A stretch of DNA of 64,000 bases from Paenibacillus sp. FSL R5-0341. GTDB lineage: Bacteria; Bacillota; Bacilli; Paenibacillales; Paenibacillaceae. Location of the stretch: positions 4,216,001-4,280,000 of the forward strand of contig NZ_CP150241.1 of NCBI RefSeq assembly GCF_037975235.1. Reading direction: 5' to 3'. Below the pieces are notes generated by a model that made no database searches, was not told the DNA's origin, and saw only the letters and a list, made by a program, of their open reading frames with translations. The number at the start of each line of letters is the position of its first letter. The stretch's first letter is position 1. Positions 27,355-36,863 of this stretch are shown piece by piece. The position numbers were made by a program, and so were the translations under genes.

Positions 27355-27396
27355 CGAAAAAACCCTCTGCCAAAGGAATGGCAAAGGGCTGTTAAT
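27355..27396 (-). terminator. efp terminator
   Basis: On the minus strand GCCCTTTGCCA pairs with TGGCAGAGGG around TTCCTT and is followed by TTTTTTCG, ~30 bp after the efp stop. Confidence 0.85.
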
Positions 27397-27425
27397 AACC
27401 TTTTGTAGCTTACAGGTTGTGAAAG

Positions 27426-27983
27426 TTACGCACGGGAAGAGTATTTACCTTCACGTGTATCAATCAGGAGAACGTCACCTTCGTTAATGAACAAAGGAAC
27501 CTGTACGTTCAAGCCTGTTTCCACTTTTGCATTTTTGGTAGCACCTTGTGCAGTGTTACCTTTAACGCTTGGCTCAGTCTCGACAACTTTCAACTCAACG
27601 CTTGTTGGCAAGTCAATTCCGAGAATTTCACCTTGGTAGCTCACGATCTTAACGACCATGTTTTCTTTCAGGAAGTTCAATTCCCATTCCAGTTGATCAC
27701 TAGTCAATGTGAACTGGTCATAAGTTTCGTTATCCATGAACGTGTGCTCTGTACCACTTGCATACAGGTAGGATACGCCACGGTTTTCGATGATCGCACG
27801 ACCAATCGTTTCACCAGCACGGAATGTTTTTTCAACGGTGTTACCATTACGCAGGTTTTTCAATTTGGAACGTACGAAGGCAGCGCCTTTACCTGGTTTA
27901 ACGTGTTGGAAATCAAGCACGGTATAGATATCGTTATCTACTTGCACGGTCAAGCCTGTTTTAAAATCGTTTACTGAAATCAC
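27426..27983 (-). CDS. efp: translation elongation factor P
   Basis: A 185 aa three-domain protein that rescues ribosomes stalled at polyproline stretches. The N-terminal KOW-like domain carries the modified-lysine loop [19 protein letters not shown]; the two OB domains follow ([17 protein letters not shown], then [21 protein letters not shown] at the end). The GTG at 27983 is preceded by AGGAGGG at eight bases; a longer frame to 28064 lacks a site. It follows the aminopeptidase gene as in B. subtilis yqhT-efp, but with a ~310 bp spacer holding a palindromic element. Confidence 0.97.
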   Translation of the reverse strand: MISVNDFKTGLTVQVDNDIYTVLDFQHVKPGKGAAFVRSKLKNLRNGNTVEKTFRAGETIGRAIIENRGVSYLYASGTEHTFMDNETYDQFTLTSDQLEWELNFLKENMVVKIVSYQGEILGIDLPTSVELKVVETEPSVKGNTAQGATKNAKVETGLNVQVPLFINEGDVLLIDTREGKYSSRA

Positions 27984-28092
27984 AAAAAATCCCTCCTGAT
28001 ATGGTTGAAAAGTAGGTGATATAAGACGATGGGTTAATGTAAAGGTGGATTTAACTGAATCCATGGCTACGTGCGGCGAGACCGTTCCGGTT

Positions 28093-28205
28093 ACGGATCG
28101 TTCCTTAGATCACTGTTGTCTCCCCATTTTCATGATTAGAATTACATAAGGTTGAAAATGGGGAGACAAAGGCGAACGCTATCGCTTCTTCAGAATCGAT
28201 TCCGT
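28093..28205. repeat. dispersed palindromic element, copy A
   Basis: The central stem TTGTCTCCCCATTTTC (28116-28131) is perfectly complementary to 28154-28169 over 16 bp, with a 22 nt loop. An outer stem pairs ACGGATCG (28093-28100) with CGATTCCGT (28197-28205). The right side reads AAAGGCGAACGCT, then CGCTTCTTCAG, shared with copies B (55.2 kb) and C (58.8 kb), while the stem bases differ in both arms. It lies between the aminopeptidase gene and efp. Confidence 0.75.
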
Positions 28206-28296
28206 CTCCTCCACTAGTTCGCTGGTTGTCCATTACGATTCAGAAAATAACCCATCTATAAATTAATAATCGCCCTATATCCCTGGTGGCTATAAT

Positions 28297-29370
28297 TTAG
28301 CCGATTACGGTGAACTTCTTGTCCGACTTCGTGAGAATATGAATACCCGTCTCGGTAATCACTACGTCATCCTCGATACGCACGCCGCCAAGCCCGTCAA
28401 TATATATACCCGGTTCAACGGTAACAACCATACCCGGTTTCAATACATCGTCGCTAAGCTTGGACAAGCGAGGAGCTTCGTGAACTTCCATACCCAGACC
28501 GTGGCCTGTGCTGTGTCCGAATTGATCTCCATATCCGTGACCTGCAATGATATCACGAGCCAGTGCATCTGCTTCCCGTCCGGTCATGCCCGGTTTCAGG
28601 TTCTCCAGCGTATGTAACTGAGCTTCCAGTACAATGTCATAAATTTTGCGCAGTTCAGGTACAGGTGTGCCTGTTGCAATGGTACGTGTCAGATCTGAAC
28701 AGTATCCGTCCAAAAGTGCACCGAAGTCAAATGTAATTAACTCATTTTGTCCGATGACCTTGCTGCTCGCTACACCGTGAGGCATAGCGGAACGTTCACC
28801 CGATGCTACAATCGTGTCGAACGAAGAGGACGTTGCTCCATGTTTGCGCATGAAAAACTCCATCTCCAGATCCACTTCACGCTCCGTCATGCCTGGTTTT
28901 GCAAACTGCAAAACGTGGCTGAACGTGGCATCCGCCAGATCTGCTGCTCTCTGCATGACCGCAATCTCTTCTTGATCCTTGAACATGCGAAGTTGTTCCA
29001 CAATTCCGGATACAGCTTTCAGTTCAATAGACTGAAGTGCTTCAGCATAAGCAGCGTGCGTTCCGAATGTAACACTATCCTGCTCAAAGCCAACTTCTTT
29101 AATATTTGCCGATGCCAGCAATTCGCGCACCGTATCCATCGGCTTAGCTCCATGCTCCACAACGGTAAATCCTTTGGCTTGCTGAGGCGCTTGTGACATA
29201 TAACGGAAATCAGTCAGCAAATATGCATCCTGTTCCGTAATCAGCACATATCCCGCCGAGCCTGTAAAGCCCGTCATATAGCGACGGTTAATCGGGTTTG
29301 TAATCAGCATTGCTGCGAGTTCACGCTCACGCATGGCTTCACGCAACTTATTTACTCGTTTGTTTTCCAT
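28297..29370 (-). CDS. M24 family Xaa-Pro aminopeptidase (YqhT-like)
   Basis: A 357 aa metallopeptidase with an N-terminal creatinase-like domain (~1-125) and a pita-bread catalytic domain. Metal ligands are visible in [33 protein letters not shown] and the C-terminal [19 protein letters not shown]. It is expected to remove N-terminal residues before proline. AGAAGGG before the ATG supports the start. Genes aroQ and efp flank it, as in B. subtilis. Confidence 0.93.
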   Translation of the reverse strand: MENKRVNKLREAMRERELAAMLITNPINRRYMTGFTGSAGYVLITEQDAYLLTDFRYMSQAPQQAKGFTVVEHGAKPMDTVRELLASANIKEVGFEQDSVTFGTHAAYAEALQSIELKAVSGIVEQLRMFKDQEEIAVMQRAADLADATFSHVLQFAKPGMTEREVDLEMEFFMRKHGATSSSFDTIVASGERSAMPHGVASSKVIGQNELITFDFGALLDGYCSDLTRTIATGTPVPELRKIYDIVLEAQLHTLENLKPGMTGREADALARDIIAGHGYGDQFGHSTGHGLGMEVHEAPRLSKLSDDVLKPGMVVTVEPGIYIDGLGGVRIEDDVVITETGIHILTKSDKKFTVIG

Positions 29371-29409
29371 CGGTAACCCTTCTTTCTCTCACATTCCCGG
29401 GTTCCCGGC

Positions 29410-29853
29410 TCAGGTTTGTTTGTCCAGATGACGCACAAGAGCCAGCAATCCCAGTTCATAGCTTACTTCGCCAAATCCGGCAATCTGCCCGATTGTTTCC
29501 GCTGCAATCACTGAATGATGTCTGAACGCTTCGCGTGCATGAATGTTGGATAGATGTACTTCCACCGTAGGGACTTTTACAGCATTGATTGCATCACGTA
29601 TAGCATAGCTATAATGGGTAAATGCTCCGGCATTCAGTATAATTCCTTCTGCCTCACCCATTGCTGCATGAATGCGGTCAATGATGTCCCCTTCATGGTT
29701 TGATTGATAAAAAGCGATGGAGACGCCAAGTTCATCAGCCTGTCTGCGAATTTTGTCCTCAATATCCTTCAGACTAAGCGTTCCATAGATGCCCGGTTCA
29801 CGTACACCAAGCATGTTCAGGTTCGGACCATTGATCACAATAATTCGTTTCAT
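29410..29853 (-). CDS. aroQ: type II 3-dehydroquinate dehydratase
   Basis: A 147 aa enzyme of the shikimate pathway. It shows the N-terminal INGPNLNMLGVREPGIYG with the active-site tyrosine, FYQSNHEGDIIDRIH, ILNAGAFTHYSYAIRDA and VEVHLSNIHARE. The ATG at 29853 has GGTGGAG five bases upstream; the longer frame has no site. It lies 39 bp before the aminopeptidase gene. Confidence 0.95.
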   Translation of the reverse strand: MKRIIVINGPNLNMLGVREPGIYGTLSLKDIEDKIRRQADELGVSIAFYQSNHEGDIIDRIHAAMGEAEGIILNAGAFTHYSYAIRDAINAVKVPTVEVHLSNIHAREAFRHHSVIAAETIGQIAGFGEVSYELGLLALVRHLDKQT

Positions 29854-29929
29854 CGCTGCTCCACCCTCTCTGCAAATAACCATCTGCTATTTTAACACAG
29901 GCATTGCCGGATTGAGAAGCTTTTTTGCG

Positions 29930-30508
29930 CTATGCCCCCGCTTGCTCCGGCTCGCGTTTGCGTTCATCCGTATACTCCATGGCTACCGTGTAACCAATGA
30001 ACAGCCCCCATAACAAAAAGAAACAGAGTTCCGTGATGATCGAATCCCACGTTAAATCGTTCAAAGGCTTCATCATCCCCAGTTTTGGTCCTACCAGTAT
30101 AAAGAGAATCAGCCACCAGACGATTCCATACACCATGCCGGGTATAGGTCCTTTCAGTTTTCGAATCGTGAACGTGTAAAGCAAGGAAGCCAAGATGGAA
30201 AAGACGATAAAAAACAGCCAGCCTGTCAAATGCCCAGCTGCGGTATATATATATTCATGTTTGAAAAAAGGCTCGGCCAGAAATCCCACCGGCACAATTG
30301 TAAAATGCAACAGATAGAATAGCCAGTGTAGCCCACCCCAGATAAAACCGGCAAAGAAGCCAAGCTCTAACGCAAAGGAAAATGGCTTGGTGTAGTAGTG
30401 TGCTTGACCTTGCCTTTGGGTAGCGCGCCTGCCCTTGTCTTTTTGCTGCCGTTCTTTCGGACGTTGACCTTCATCTTGTGATGTATCTTCATGCTTGCGT
30501 TCTGTCAT
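29930..30508 (-). CDS. yqhR: YqhR-family membrane protein
   Basis: A 192 aa protein with a polar, basic 40-residue N-terminus and four predicted membrane helices (~45-68, ~88-112, ~122-142, ~158-178). It corresponds to B. subtilis YqhR by position (between aroQ and divergent yqhQ), topology and the WWLILFILVGPKLGMMKPL segment. The function is unknown. AAGGAG before the ATG supports the start. Confidence 0.8.
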   Translation of the reverse strand: MTERKHEDTSQDEGQRPKERQQKDKGRRATQRQGQAHYYTKPFSFALELGFFAGFIWGGLHWLFYLLHFTIVPVGFLAEPFFKHEYIYTAAGHLTGWLFFIVFSILASLLYTFTIRKLKGPIPGMVYGIVWWLILFILVGPKLGMMKPLNDLTWDSIITELCFFLLWGLFIGYTVAMEYTDERKREPEQAGA

Positions 30509-30721
30509 CGATATTCTCCTTCATCCAGTTAATAAAGCCGCATTATGCCCCGAATTTTTGGTCTGATTCTACGAGGTAGTATGTTCAAAACATGACAATC
30601 TTAACAACACTCTTCAAGGTTTGACTCACAAACTAGAAATTGCTCTTAAAATTCGATACAATAGGGTTATTAAACTGCCTTTGATCGCGAAGGCCTAGAA
30701 CAGAATAGGAAGGTGAATAAT

Positions 30722-31714
30722 TTGCCTCAACAATCCAAGCCTGTCAGCTATGGGGGGCAAGCTGTCATTGAAGGCGTAATGTTCGGTGGGAAACATGTCA
30801 ACGTTACAGCTGTTCGTAGAAAAGACGGCGAAATTACGTATCTGGAAGTTCCCAAGCAAGACAAGTCCTGGGTCACGAAATTGCGGCGGATTCCTTTATT
30901 ACGCGGAATTGTCAGCATTATAGATTCAAGTGTCAAAGGTAGCAGACATCTCAATTATTCTGCTGACGCCTATGCTGATGATGAACTGGAACCGGAAGAA
31001 AAAGCCAAGCAAAAAGAGAAAGAAGGTTCGGGCTGGAGCCTTAGCATGATCATTGGTGTAACTGCAGTAGCTATCCTTTCATTCCTTTTTGGTAAAGTTG
31101 TGCTGACACTGCTTCCTGTTGTTATCGAGAATTTTCTATTTAAAAATGCATTCGACAATCAGTTTTTGCATAATTTACTGGAAGGCGGCATTAAGCTGAT
31201 CCTGTTACTCGCCTATCTCTGGTTAATCTCACAGACGCCTATGATCAAACGTCTCTTCCAGTATCATGGAGCGGAACACAAGGTGATCAGCGCTCATGAA
31301 GCCGGCGAAGAATTGACACCAGAGAACGTGCAAAAGTACAGCCGACTGCACTACCGTTGCGGAAGCAGTTTCATTATGTTGACTGTCATTATTGGGGTGT
31401 TTCTCTACTCCCTCTTCACGTACGATAACCTCTGGGAACGGATGGGCCAGCGTTTGCTGTTGTTGCCTGTTGTACTGGGCATTTCTTTTGAACTGTTAAA
31501 GCTTACGAACTCCGTACGTGATATTCCTGTACTGCGTTATCTCGGATACCCGGGATTGTGGCTGCAATTGCTGACAACAAAAGAACCGACCAATGAACAG
31601 GTTGAAGTATCGATTGCTTCGTTCAATCGTATGCGTGAGTTGGATGCCAAGCTCGCCAATGTCTCTGCCACATCAGAAGTACCTGTTGCAACACTCGATC
31701 CTGTGAAAGGGTGA
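30722..31714 (+). CDS. yqhQ: DUF1385 membrane protein (YqhQ-like)
   Basis: A 330 aa DUF1385 protein beginning near the hallmark YGGQAVIEGVMFGGK, with a soluble first third, membrane helices at ~110-135, ~155-175, ~220-240 and ~250-270, and the conserved YHGAEHKVISAHEAGE plus LHYRCGSSF. I chose the TTG at 30722, eight bases after AGGAAGG; an upstream GTG at 30713 has no proper spacing. It is divergent from yqhR as in B. subtilis. The function is unknown. Confidence 0.88.
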   Translation: MPQQSKPVSYGGQAVIEGVMFGGKHVNVTAVRRKDGEITYLEVPKQDKSWVTKLRRIPLLRGIVSIIDSSVKGSRHLNYSADAYADDELEPEEKAKQKEKEGSGWSLSMIIGVTAVAILSFLFGKVVLTLLPVVIENFLFKNAFDNQFLHNLLEGGIKLILLLAYLWLISQTPMIKRLFQYHGAEHKVISAHEAGEELTPENVQKYSRLHYRCGSSFIMLTVIIGVFLYSLFTYDNLWERMGQRLLLLPVVLGISFELLKLTNSVRDIPVLRYLGYPGLWLQLLTTKEPTNEQVEVSIASFNRMRELDAKLANVSATSEVPVATLDPVKG

Positions 31715-31719
31715 ATGAT

Positions 31720-32052
31720 ATGAACAAGCAGGCAATCTTATTTTGGACGTTCATCGCACTAGCTGCTGTTGGAGTCTTGACTTGGTTGGGGAGCGCAAGT
31801 CCATCCAGGATCATTATTCCACTGGTCGTGTTCGGAGCTGTATTCCTGCTGTATAAGTATCCGCCTCGTCGCTGGGCACAAAAAGCCAAATCACCGAAGA
31901 TTAAGCCATCGGCACGTACCATGGCGAAAGTCAATGCACAGTCCGGTGCCAGAAAGAGCAGCGGCTCTTCAAAGAAACGCAAGGATTATCCTTTCCAAGT
32001 GATTCAGGGACAAAAAGGTAAAAGCGATGAAGATATACCGAAATTTCACTAA
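31720..32052 (+). CDS. yqhP: SA1362/YqhP-like small membrane protein
   Basis: A 110 aa protein with two N-terminal membrane helices (~5-25 and ~30-47) and a basic, serine-rich tail. Position just after yqhQ and topology match the YqhP/SA1362 family. AAAGGG eight bases before the ATG at 31720 supports the start, five bases after the yqhQ stop. The function is unknown. Confidence 0.75.
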   Translation: MNKQAILFWTFIALAAVGVLTWLGSASPSRIIIPLVVFGAVFLLYKYPPRRWAQKAKSPKIKPSARTMAKVNAQSGARKSSGSSKKRKDYPFQVIQGQKGKSDEDIPKFH

Positions 32053-32068
32053 AACCTATGGAACATAC

Positions 32069-32108
32069 AAAAAAGCAATTCTCTCAACAAGCGGAGAATT
32101 GCTTTTTT
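32069..32108. terminator. bidirectional terminator between yqhP and yqhO
   Basis: AAAAAAGCAATTCTC pairs perfectly with GAGAATTGCTTTTTT around 10 nt. It has T-runs on both strands, serving the convergent yqhP and patatin genes. Confidence 0.92.
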
Positions 32109-32113
32109 CACGT

Positions 32114-33115
32114 TTATACAGGGATCAGAGGCGGGACTTCCGCCTGTTTCTTGCGCAGTTCTTTTCTTTGTTTGTCCAACTGATCACCATACATTTTCGT
32201 ATTCCACCCATTAAAAAATTCAGTTCCCGCAGTAGCACCAGAACGATATAAAGCCGTACTGTCCTGTAACGATAAATGAAACTGCGTCGGTTTAATCCCA
32301 AGCGTTGGTATCTTCACTGTCCGAAACCGGTTAATCTGTTCGATATAGCGCTCATCATGTGCTGTGAGCATCGTCTCCACAAGGGCCTGAAGCATGCTTA
32401 GCGGTCCTTTAATCCGGGCAGGTTCCACTTCCGTCTTACCCACCATTTTGAATCCGACAACCGGAATAACGTCTCCCCCTCGTTCTGTACGATCCCCATC
32501 AAAGAGCCACAGCGGAAAATTGCTAAGCAATCCACCATCCACGACATATACGAACTGATCTTGAAAAGGTAGACCTTTGGAGAATACCGGCGATTTGCGT
32601 ATCACGACCGGATCGAAAAAATACGGAATACTGCAACTCATACGTACCGCTTTCGCAACATCCAGCTTGGCAGGATCGATTCCGAAACGCCGAATATCGT
32701 CCGGCAGCACCAGAATGGTGCCATTGGATATATCTGATGCGGTAATAAGCAGCTTGCCTTGGGGCAAGTCAGCAAAGGTGCGAATACCTTTCTGCTCCAG
32801 CATCTTGCGAATCCAAGATTCAAGCGCTTCTCCCGAATACAGTCCTTTCTTCAAGAACAGCCTAGCTGCGGGTCCGATCCATCGGGTATTAAATATGGGG
32901 GAACGACGCAGCAATGAAGCAAACGGCGTATTCTCAATAATGACTTTCATCTCTTCGGCCCGGTAACCCGCCGCCAGCAGTGCAGCTACTATGGAACCAG
33001 ATGATGTGCCTGCTACGCGATTAAACTGAATGCCGCAGTCTTGAGCACCCTGCACAGCACCCGCAAGCGAGATTCCCTTGACGCCTCCACCTTCAAACAC
33101 CGCGTTAATTAACAC
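32114..33115 (-). CDS. yqhO: patatin-like phospholipase family protein (YqhO-like)
   Basis: A 333 aa protein of the patatin fold. It has the oxyanion loop FEGGGVKG, the nucleophile elbow GTSSGSI (serine in GxSxG) and the DGG aspartate of the dyad in YVVDGGLLSNFPL. It is probably a cytoplasmic lipid acyl hydrolase; the substrate is unknown. The start is GTG seven bases after GGGGG. Position matches B. subtilis yqhO, before mntR in the conserved order. Confidence 0.9.
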   Translation of the reverse strand: MLINAVFEGGGVKGISLAGAVQGAQDCGIQFNRVAGTSSGSIVAALLAAGYRAEEMKVIIENTPFASLLRRSPIFNTRWIGPAARLFLKKGLYSGEALESWIRKMLEQKGIRTFADLPQGKLLITASDISNGTILVLPDDIRRFGIDPAKLDVAKAVRMSCSIPYFFDPVVIRKSPVFSKGLPFQDQFVYVVDGGLLSNFPLWLFDGDRTERGGDVIPVVGFKMVGKTEVEPARIKGPLSMLQALVETMLTAHDERYIEQINRFRTVKIPTLGIKPTQFHLSLQDSTALYRSGATAGTEFFNGWNTKMYGDQLDKQRKELRKKQAEVPPLIPV

Positions 33116-33204
33116 AACAAAACCCCCGTTCTCCAGGCAGCCACGTTTCTACTGCCACTCTATGAGAACAAGGGTTTGTCTTATAACTGTATGGTTAAAA
33201 TGTT

Positions 33205-34815
33205 CTAAAGACCATAGTAAGCTTTCAATTTGGCAATCAGTCCGAGAGGATTCTTCGTCAGGTACTGTGAACTAAAGTAAATATCCCCTTTAACTGAAGC
33301 ATACTTCTTGTTGTAGTTCAGCTGATCGATGATCTCCTGTGATGTCTGCCAGCCAATTTCCGGCGTACCTAACTTATAAGGAGAGTGGCCAATATACAAT
33401 TTCACATTCGTGTTAGCCACTTCATTCGCCCACCAATCCACGACTTTGTCGTATCGGGCTACGCTTAGTGTCATACTCCAATACACCTGCGGAGCGACAT
33501 AGTCAATCCACTCTTGGTTAATCCATGTCCGCACATCGGCATTCATGCTGTCATATGCGGTTACTCCTGCTTTGGTATCAGAGCCGGTCAGATCAACAGA
33601 TTTGTTACGCCATACACCAAATGGACTAATTCCATATTCAACGTTAGCTTTCGCTCTGTGAATGCTCTGCCCGAGCTGCTTGACGAATTGATTAATATTG
33701 TCACGACGCCATTCAGCACGGTCTTTGGTATTTAATGTGTTATAGGTTTTGAAGGCCGCATCATCATTAAAGGTCACATTGGATGGATAGAAATAATCAT
33801 CCAGATGTACACCATCAATATCATACTGATTGACCACTTCCATGATCGTATCGATAATATGCTGTCTGGCTTCCGGGATACCCGGGTTAATGTACATTTT
33901 GCCGGATGCATTCACAATCCAGTCGGGATGAAGCTTGGAGATGTGGTTTGCAGCCAAGTTCGATGTACTCGCTGAGTTCGTTGCTCTAAACGGATTAAAC
34001 CAAGCGTGGAATTCCAGACCACGTTTGTGTGCCTCCTCAACCATGAACGCTAGAGGATCATAGCCGGGATCTTTACCCTGTGTTCCTGTCAATACGCTGT
34101 TCCAAGGTACCAGACCTGAAGGATAGATGGCATCCCCGTTCGCTCTCACTTGGACAAATACGGCGTTAATTCCCATACCTTGCAGTGTATCGAGCTGTTT
34201 CGTGTATTCCTGCTTTTGCTTCTCTATATTTCCCTTAGCGCTGGATGAAGGCCAGTCTCCATTCACCGTGGAGATCCAGGCTCCCCGCATCTCTTCAGAA
34301 GCTGGTACAGTACCCGTGCCTCCAGGCTCTGCTGGGGTTGCGGGAGTTGGTTCAGGAGTTGGCACTGATTCATCTCCTGTGTACAGATCAATGGTCTGGG
34401 CGGCCTGATTCCAGTTCACTCGAATGCCAAGGTTCTCACTCACGAATCGAATGGGTACCATGACCCGACCTTGCTTTAATTCTACCGATGCATCCAGACC
34501 TACTACAGCGTTATCCACGGTTGCCTGTTGGCGTCCACTCGTCATTGAGATAACTGAATCGGATTTCTGGATAGTCACGGTACGTGTAGCCTGAGACCAC
34601 AGAACCGATGCACCCAGTCCTTCGCTAATCACACGCAGAGGTACCATCGTTACATTTACTTTGGGCAAGATGTATGGAGATACATCCGATTCCAAACGGT
34701 TGCCGTCTAGAAAAATAGCGATTTCCTTCTGCCCGGCTGCTTGTGCCGTCATGCCTGCTGTCTGTAATCCAAGTACAAAAATAAGCAGCAGCATCAATCC
34801 TTTACGAAACTTCAT
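33205..34815 (-). CDS. secreted GHL10-type glycoside hydrolase with stalk domains
   Basis: A 536 aa exported protein. A signal peptide (~1-27, cut near AQAAG) is followed by copper-amine-oxidase-N stalk repeats (~30-147, with MVPLRVISEGLGASV and MVPIRFVSENLGIRV), a P/T-rich linker (~150-172) and a GHL10/DUF187-like TIM-barrel domain similar to YngK (EMRGAWISTVNGDWPS, DGVHLDDYFYP, WFNPFRAT). It is expected to act on cell-wall or exopolysaccharide glycans (inference). TGGAGG before the ATG supports the start. It replaces nothing in the B. subtilis order, so it looks inserted between yqhO and mntR. Confidence 0.87.
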   Translation of the reverse strand: MKFRKGLMLLLIFVLGLQTAGMTAQAAGQKEIAIFLDGNRLESDVSPYILPKVNVTMVPLRVISEGLGASVLWSQATRTVTIQKSDSVISMTSGRQQATVDNAVVGLDASVELKQGRVMVPIRFVSENLGIRVNWNQAAQTIDLYTGDESVPTPEPTPATPAEPGGTGTVPASEEMRGAWISTVNGDWPSSSAKGNIEKQKQEYTKQLDTLQGMGINAVFVQVRANGDAIYPSGLVPWNSVLTGTQGKDPGYDPLAFMVEEAHKRGLEFHAWFNPFRATNSASTSNLAANHISKLHPDWIVNASGKMYINPGIPEARQHIIDTIMEVVNQYDIDGVHLDDYFYPSNVTFNDDAAFKTYNTLNTKDRAEWRRDNINQFVKQLGQSIHRAKANVEYGISPFGVWRNKSVDLTGSDTKAGVTAYDSMNADVRTWINQEWIDYVAPQVYWSMTLSVARYDKVVDWWANEVANTNVKLYIGHSPYKLGTPEIGWQTSQEIIDQLNYNKKYASVKGDIYFSSQYLTKNPLGLIAKLKAYYGL

Positions 34816-34929
34816 TAGTGCAGTCCTCCAAAATCATTATAAATTTGCGGTAAATTCTACTAGTTTAATAGACGCTCCTAACGTTTGTTTAGTTGCGATA
34901 ATCACCAAATTATGGTGTGATTGCACACA

Positions 34930-34972
34930 AAAAAATGCTTCCTGCCATTGAAACGGCAAGAAGCATCCTTTG
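34930..34972 (-). terminator. mntR terminator
   Basis: On the minus strand ATGCTTCTTGCC pairs with GGCAGGAAGCAT around ~8 nt and is followed by TTTTTTTG, ~60 bp after the mntR stop. Confidence 0.88.
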
Positions 34973-35023
34973 ATCTCAGGATACGATTCATTGTATATCA
35001 CCATGTTTAAACCAATGCTGACT

Positions 35024-35452
35024 TTAAGACTCCGTATTACTCATGACGTCCTGAAGATTTTTGAGGTCACGCAACCGACTCTCGTCCTGACGGAAGTATT
35101 CAACCAAAGACTCAATACATGTAATGGAGTCCCAACTCAGGTGATGTTCAATGCCTTCAACATCATTGTATATGTTCTCTTCCTGAACCCCAATCGTCGT
35201 CAAAAACTGTTCAAGCAGATGATGGCGTTCCATCAAACGTTTGCCCATCTTTTTGCCTTTTGGCGTAAGCACCAGTCCACGGTACTTCTCATAGATAAGG
35301 TACTCGTCTTTGTCCAGCTTTTGGATCATCTTCGTCACCGATGAAGGATGTACTTCCAGTCCTTCAGCTATATCAGACACACGAGCATAGCCCTTTTCAT
35401 CAATTAATTTGTATATACGCTCCAAATAATCTTCCATACTGGGCGTTGGCAT
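35024..35452 (-). CDS. mntR: manganese-responsive regulator MntR
   Basis: A 142 aa DtxR-family repressor of manganese uptake. The winged helix (~5-70, [20 protein letters not shown]) is followed by the metal-binding dimerisation domain with HHLLEQFL and [12 protein letters not shown]. There is no SH3 domain, as in B. subtilis MntR (142 aa). AGAGGGAAG before the ATG supports the start. It is a single gene, divergent from splB. No MntR box is obvious in the intergenic region. Confidence 0.95.
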   Translation of the reverse strand: MPTPSMEDYLERIYKLIDEKGYARVSDIAEGLEVHPSSVTKMIQKLDKDEYLIYEKYRGLVLTPKGKKMGKRLMERHHLLEQFLTTIGVQEENIYNDVEGIEHHLSWDSITCIESLVEYFRQDESRLRDLKNLQDVMSNTES

Positions 35453-35644
35453 CTGCTTCCCTCTCTTCTCTCTGACCGGCCCCTATTCGTGCCTGGTCCC
35501 TATCTTATAATGATACATGTTATCAATACGCATTGGCAAGTCCTGCACAATTCGGAGCGTACTGTTACGCAAGTAATTGGCAGGCGTGACTTCTCCCCAA
35601 ACGAGGCAAACTAAGCAAAGTTTCGCATCGAAAGGAGTGATTTC

Positions 35645-36715
35645 GTGAGTACAAGTGTAGCCTCACCGCCAGTTCGTAAAGCAAAAGGTACTAAACCCTT
35701 TATTCCCGATTTGGTGTACTTTGAACCCGGTGCGCTGGAATATGATAAAGGTAAACGAATTATGGAATGGGTCACATCCAAAAACATACCTTATCAGATG
35801 ACCACATCCCATAACCGGATCACGAACCTGCCGGGTGAAACCGAACAAGAGAAGTATCGGATGGCGAAGCGTACTTTGGTCGTTGGTGTGCGCAAAACCC
35901 TCAAGTTCGACCAGTCGAAACCTTCAGCGGAATATGCCATTCCCATATCTACAGGCTGTATGGGGCACTGTCATTATTGTTATCTTCAAACCACACTTGG
36001 CGCTAAACCTTATGTCCGTGTGTACGTCAATACGGAAGAGATCATTCAGGCTGCGAAAGGATACATCGAAGAACGTGCGCCTGAACTCACACGATTTGAA
36101 GCCGCCTGTACGTCCGATCCCGTAGGACTTGAGCATATCACGGAGAATTTAAGTGACTTGATCCGTTTTATGGCGGAGGAAGAATATGGACGCTTGCGCT
36201 TCGTAACCAAGTATCATCATGTTGATCCATTGTTAAACATTAAGCATAATGGCCACACTCGTATCCGCTTTAGCGTCAATTCCGATTATGTCATCAAAAA
36301 CTTTGAACCGGCTACTTCCAGATTTGAAGAGCGTATTGAAGCTGCTGGCAAAATTGCACATGCTGGTTATCCTCTGGGATTCATTATCGCTCCCATTATG
36401 TGGTATGAAGGCTGGGAAGAAGGATACTCGGAGCTTTTGCAGAAGCTCGCAGATACGCTGCCAGAGGAAGCAACCAAGGATCTTACGTTTGAGATGATTC
36501 AGCACCGTTTTACCAAAACGGCTAAAGCGACTATTGAGAAGCGATATCCCAAAACCAAGCTGGAGATGGATATCGAGAAACGTAAGATGAAATGGGGACG
36601 CTGGGGTCAGTACAAATATGTGTATAAAGATGACCAGCAAGATGCGCTGCGAGAGTTCATTACGGAACGTATCTTTGAACATTTCCCACTAGCCAATATT
36701 GATTACTTCACCTAA
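35645..36715 (+). CDS. splB: spore photoproduct lyase
   Basis: A 356 aa radical-SAM enzyme that repairs the thymine dimer of UV-irradiated spores during germination. The cluster cysteines C105, C109 and C112 are in GCMGHCHYCYLQ, and the hydrogen-donor cysteine C155 is in EAACTSDPVG (counterpart of C141 in B. subtilis). The start is GTG behind AAAGGAG. No splA lies upstream; the gene stands alone on the plus strand. Confidence 0.97.
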   Translation: MSTSVASPPVRKAKGTKPFIPDLVYFEPGALEYDKGKRIMEWVTSKNIPYQMTTSHNRITNLPGETEQEKYRMAKRTLVVGVRKTLKFDQSKPSAEYAIPISTGCMGHCHYCYLQTTLGAKPYVRVYVNTEEIIQAAKGYIEERAPELTRFEAACTSDPVGLEHITENLSDLIRFMAEEEYGRLRFVTKYHHVDPLLNIKHNGHTRIRFSVNSDYVIKNFEPATSRFEERIEAAGKIAHAGYPLGFIIAPIMWYEGWEEGYSELLQKLADTLPEEATKDLTFEMIQHRFTKTAKATIEKRYPKTKLEMDIEKRKMKWGRWGQYKYVYKDDQQDALREFITERIFEHFPLANIDYFT

Positions 36716-36773
36716 ACGAAAAAAAGGCTCGTCCAAATCCATATGCTGCGATATGCATTCCTAACAAACGATT

Positions 36774-36828
36774 AAAAAGCAGGTTACATGACCCAGAGTG
36801 ACTCTGGTTAACATGTAGCCTGCTTTAA
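36774..36828 (+). terminator. splB terminator
   Basis: AAAGCAGG, ACATG and CCAGAG on the left arm pair with CTCTGG, CATGT and CCTGCTTT on the right (two small bulges). It lies ~60 bp after splB and faces ccdA, so it may serve both. Confidence 0.85.
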
Positions 36829-36863
36829 CATACATAATGAAAATTCAAATTCAGTTCATACGT

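Noticed and set aside
27237..27425. Lysine riboswitch before lysC
   Set aside because: Only ~190 bp are available, holding the efp terminator on the far side, and no L-box motifs are seen.
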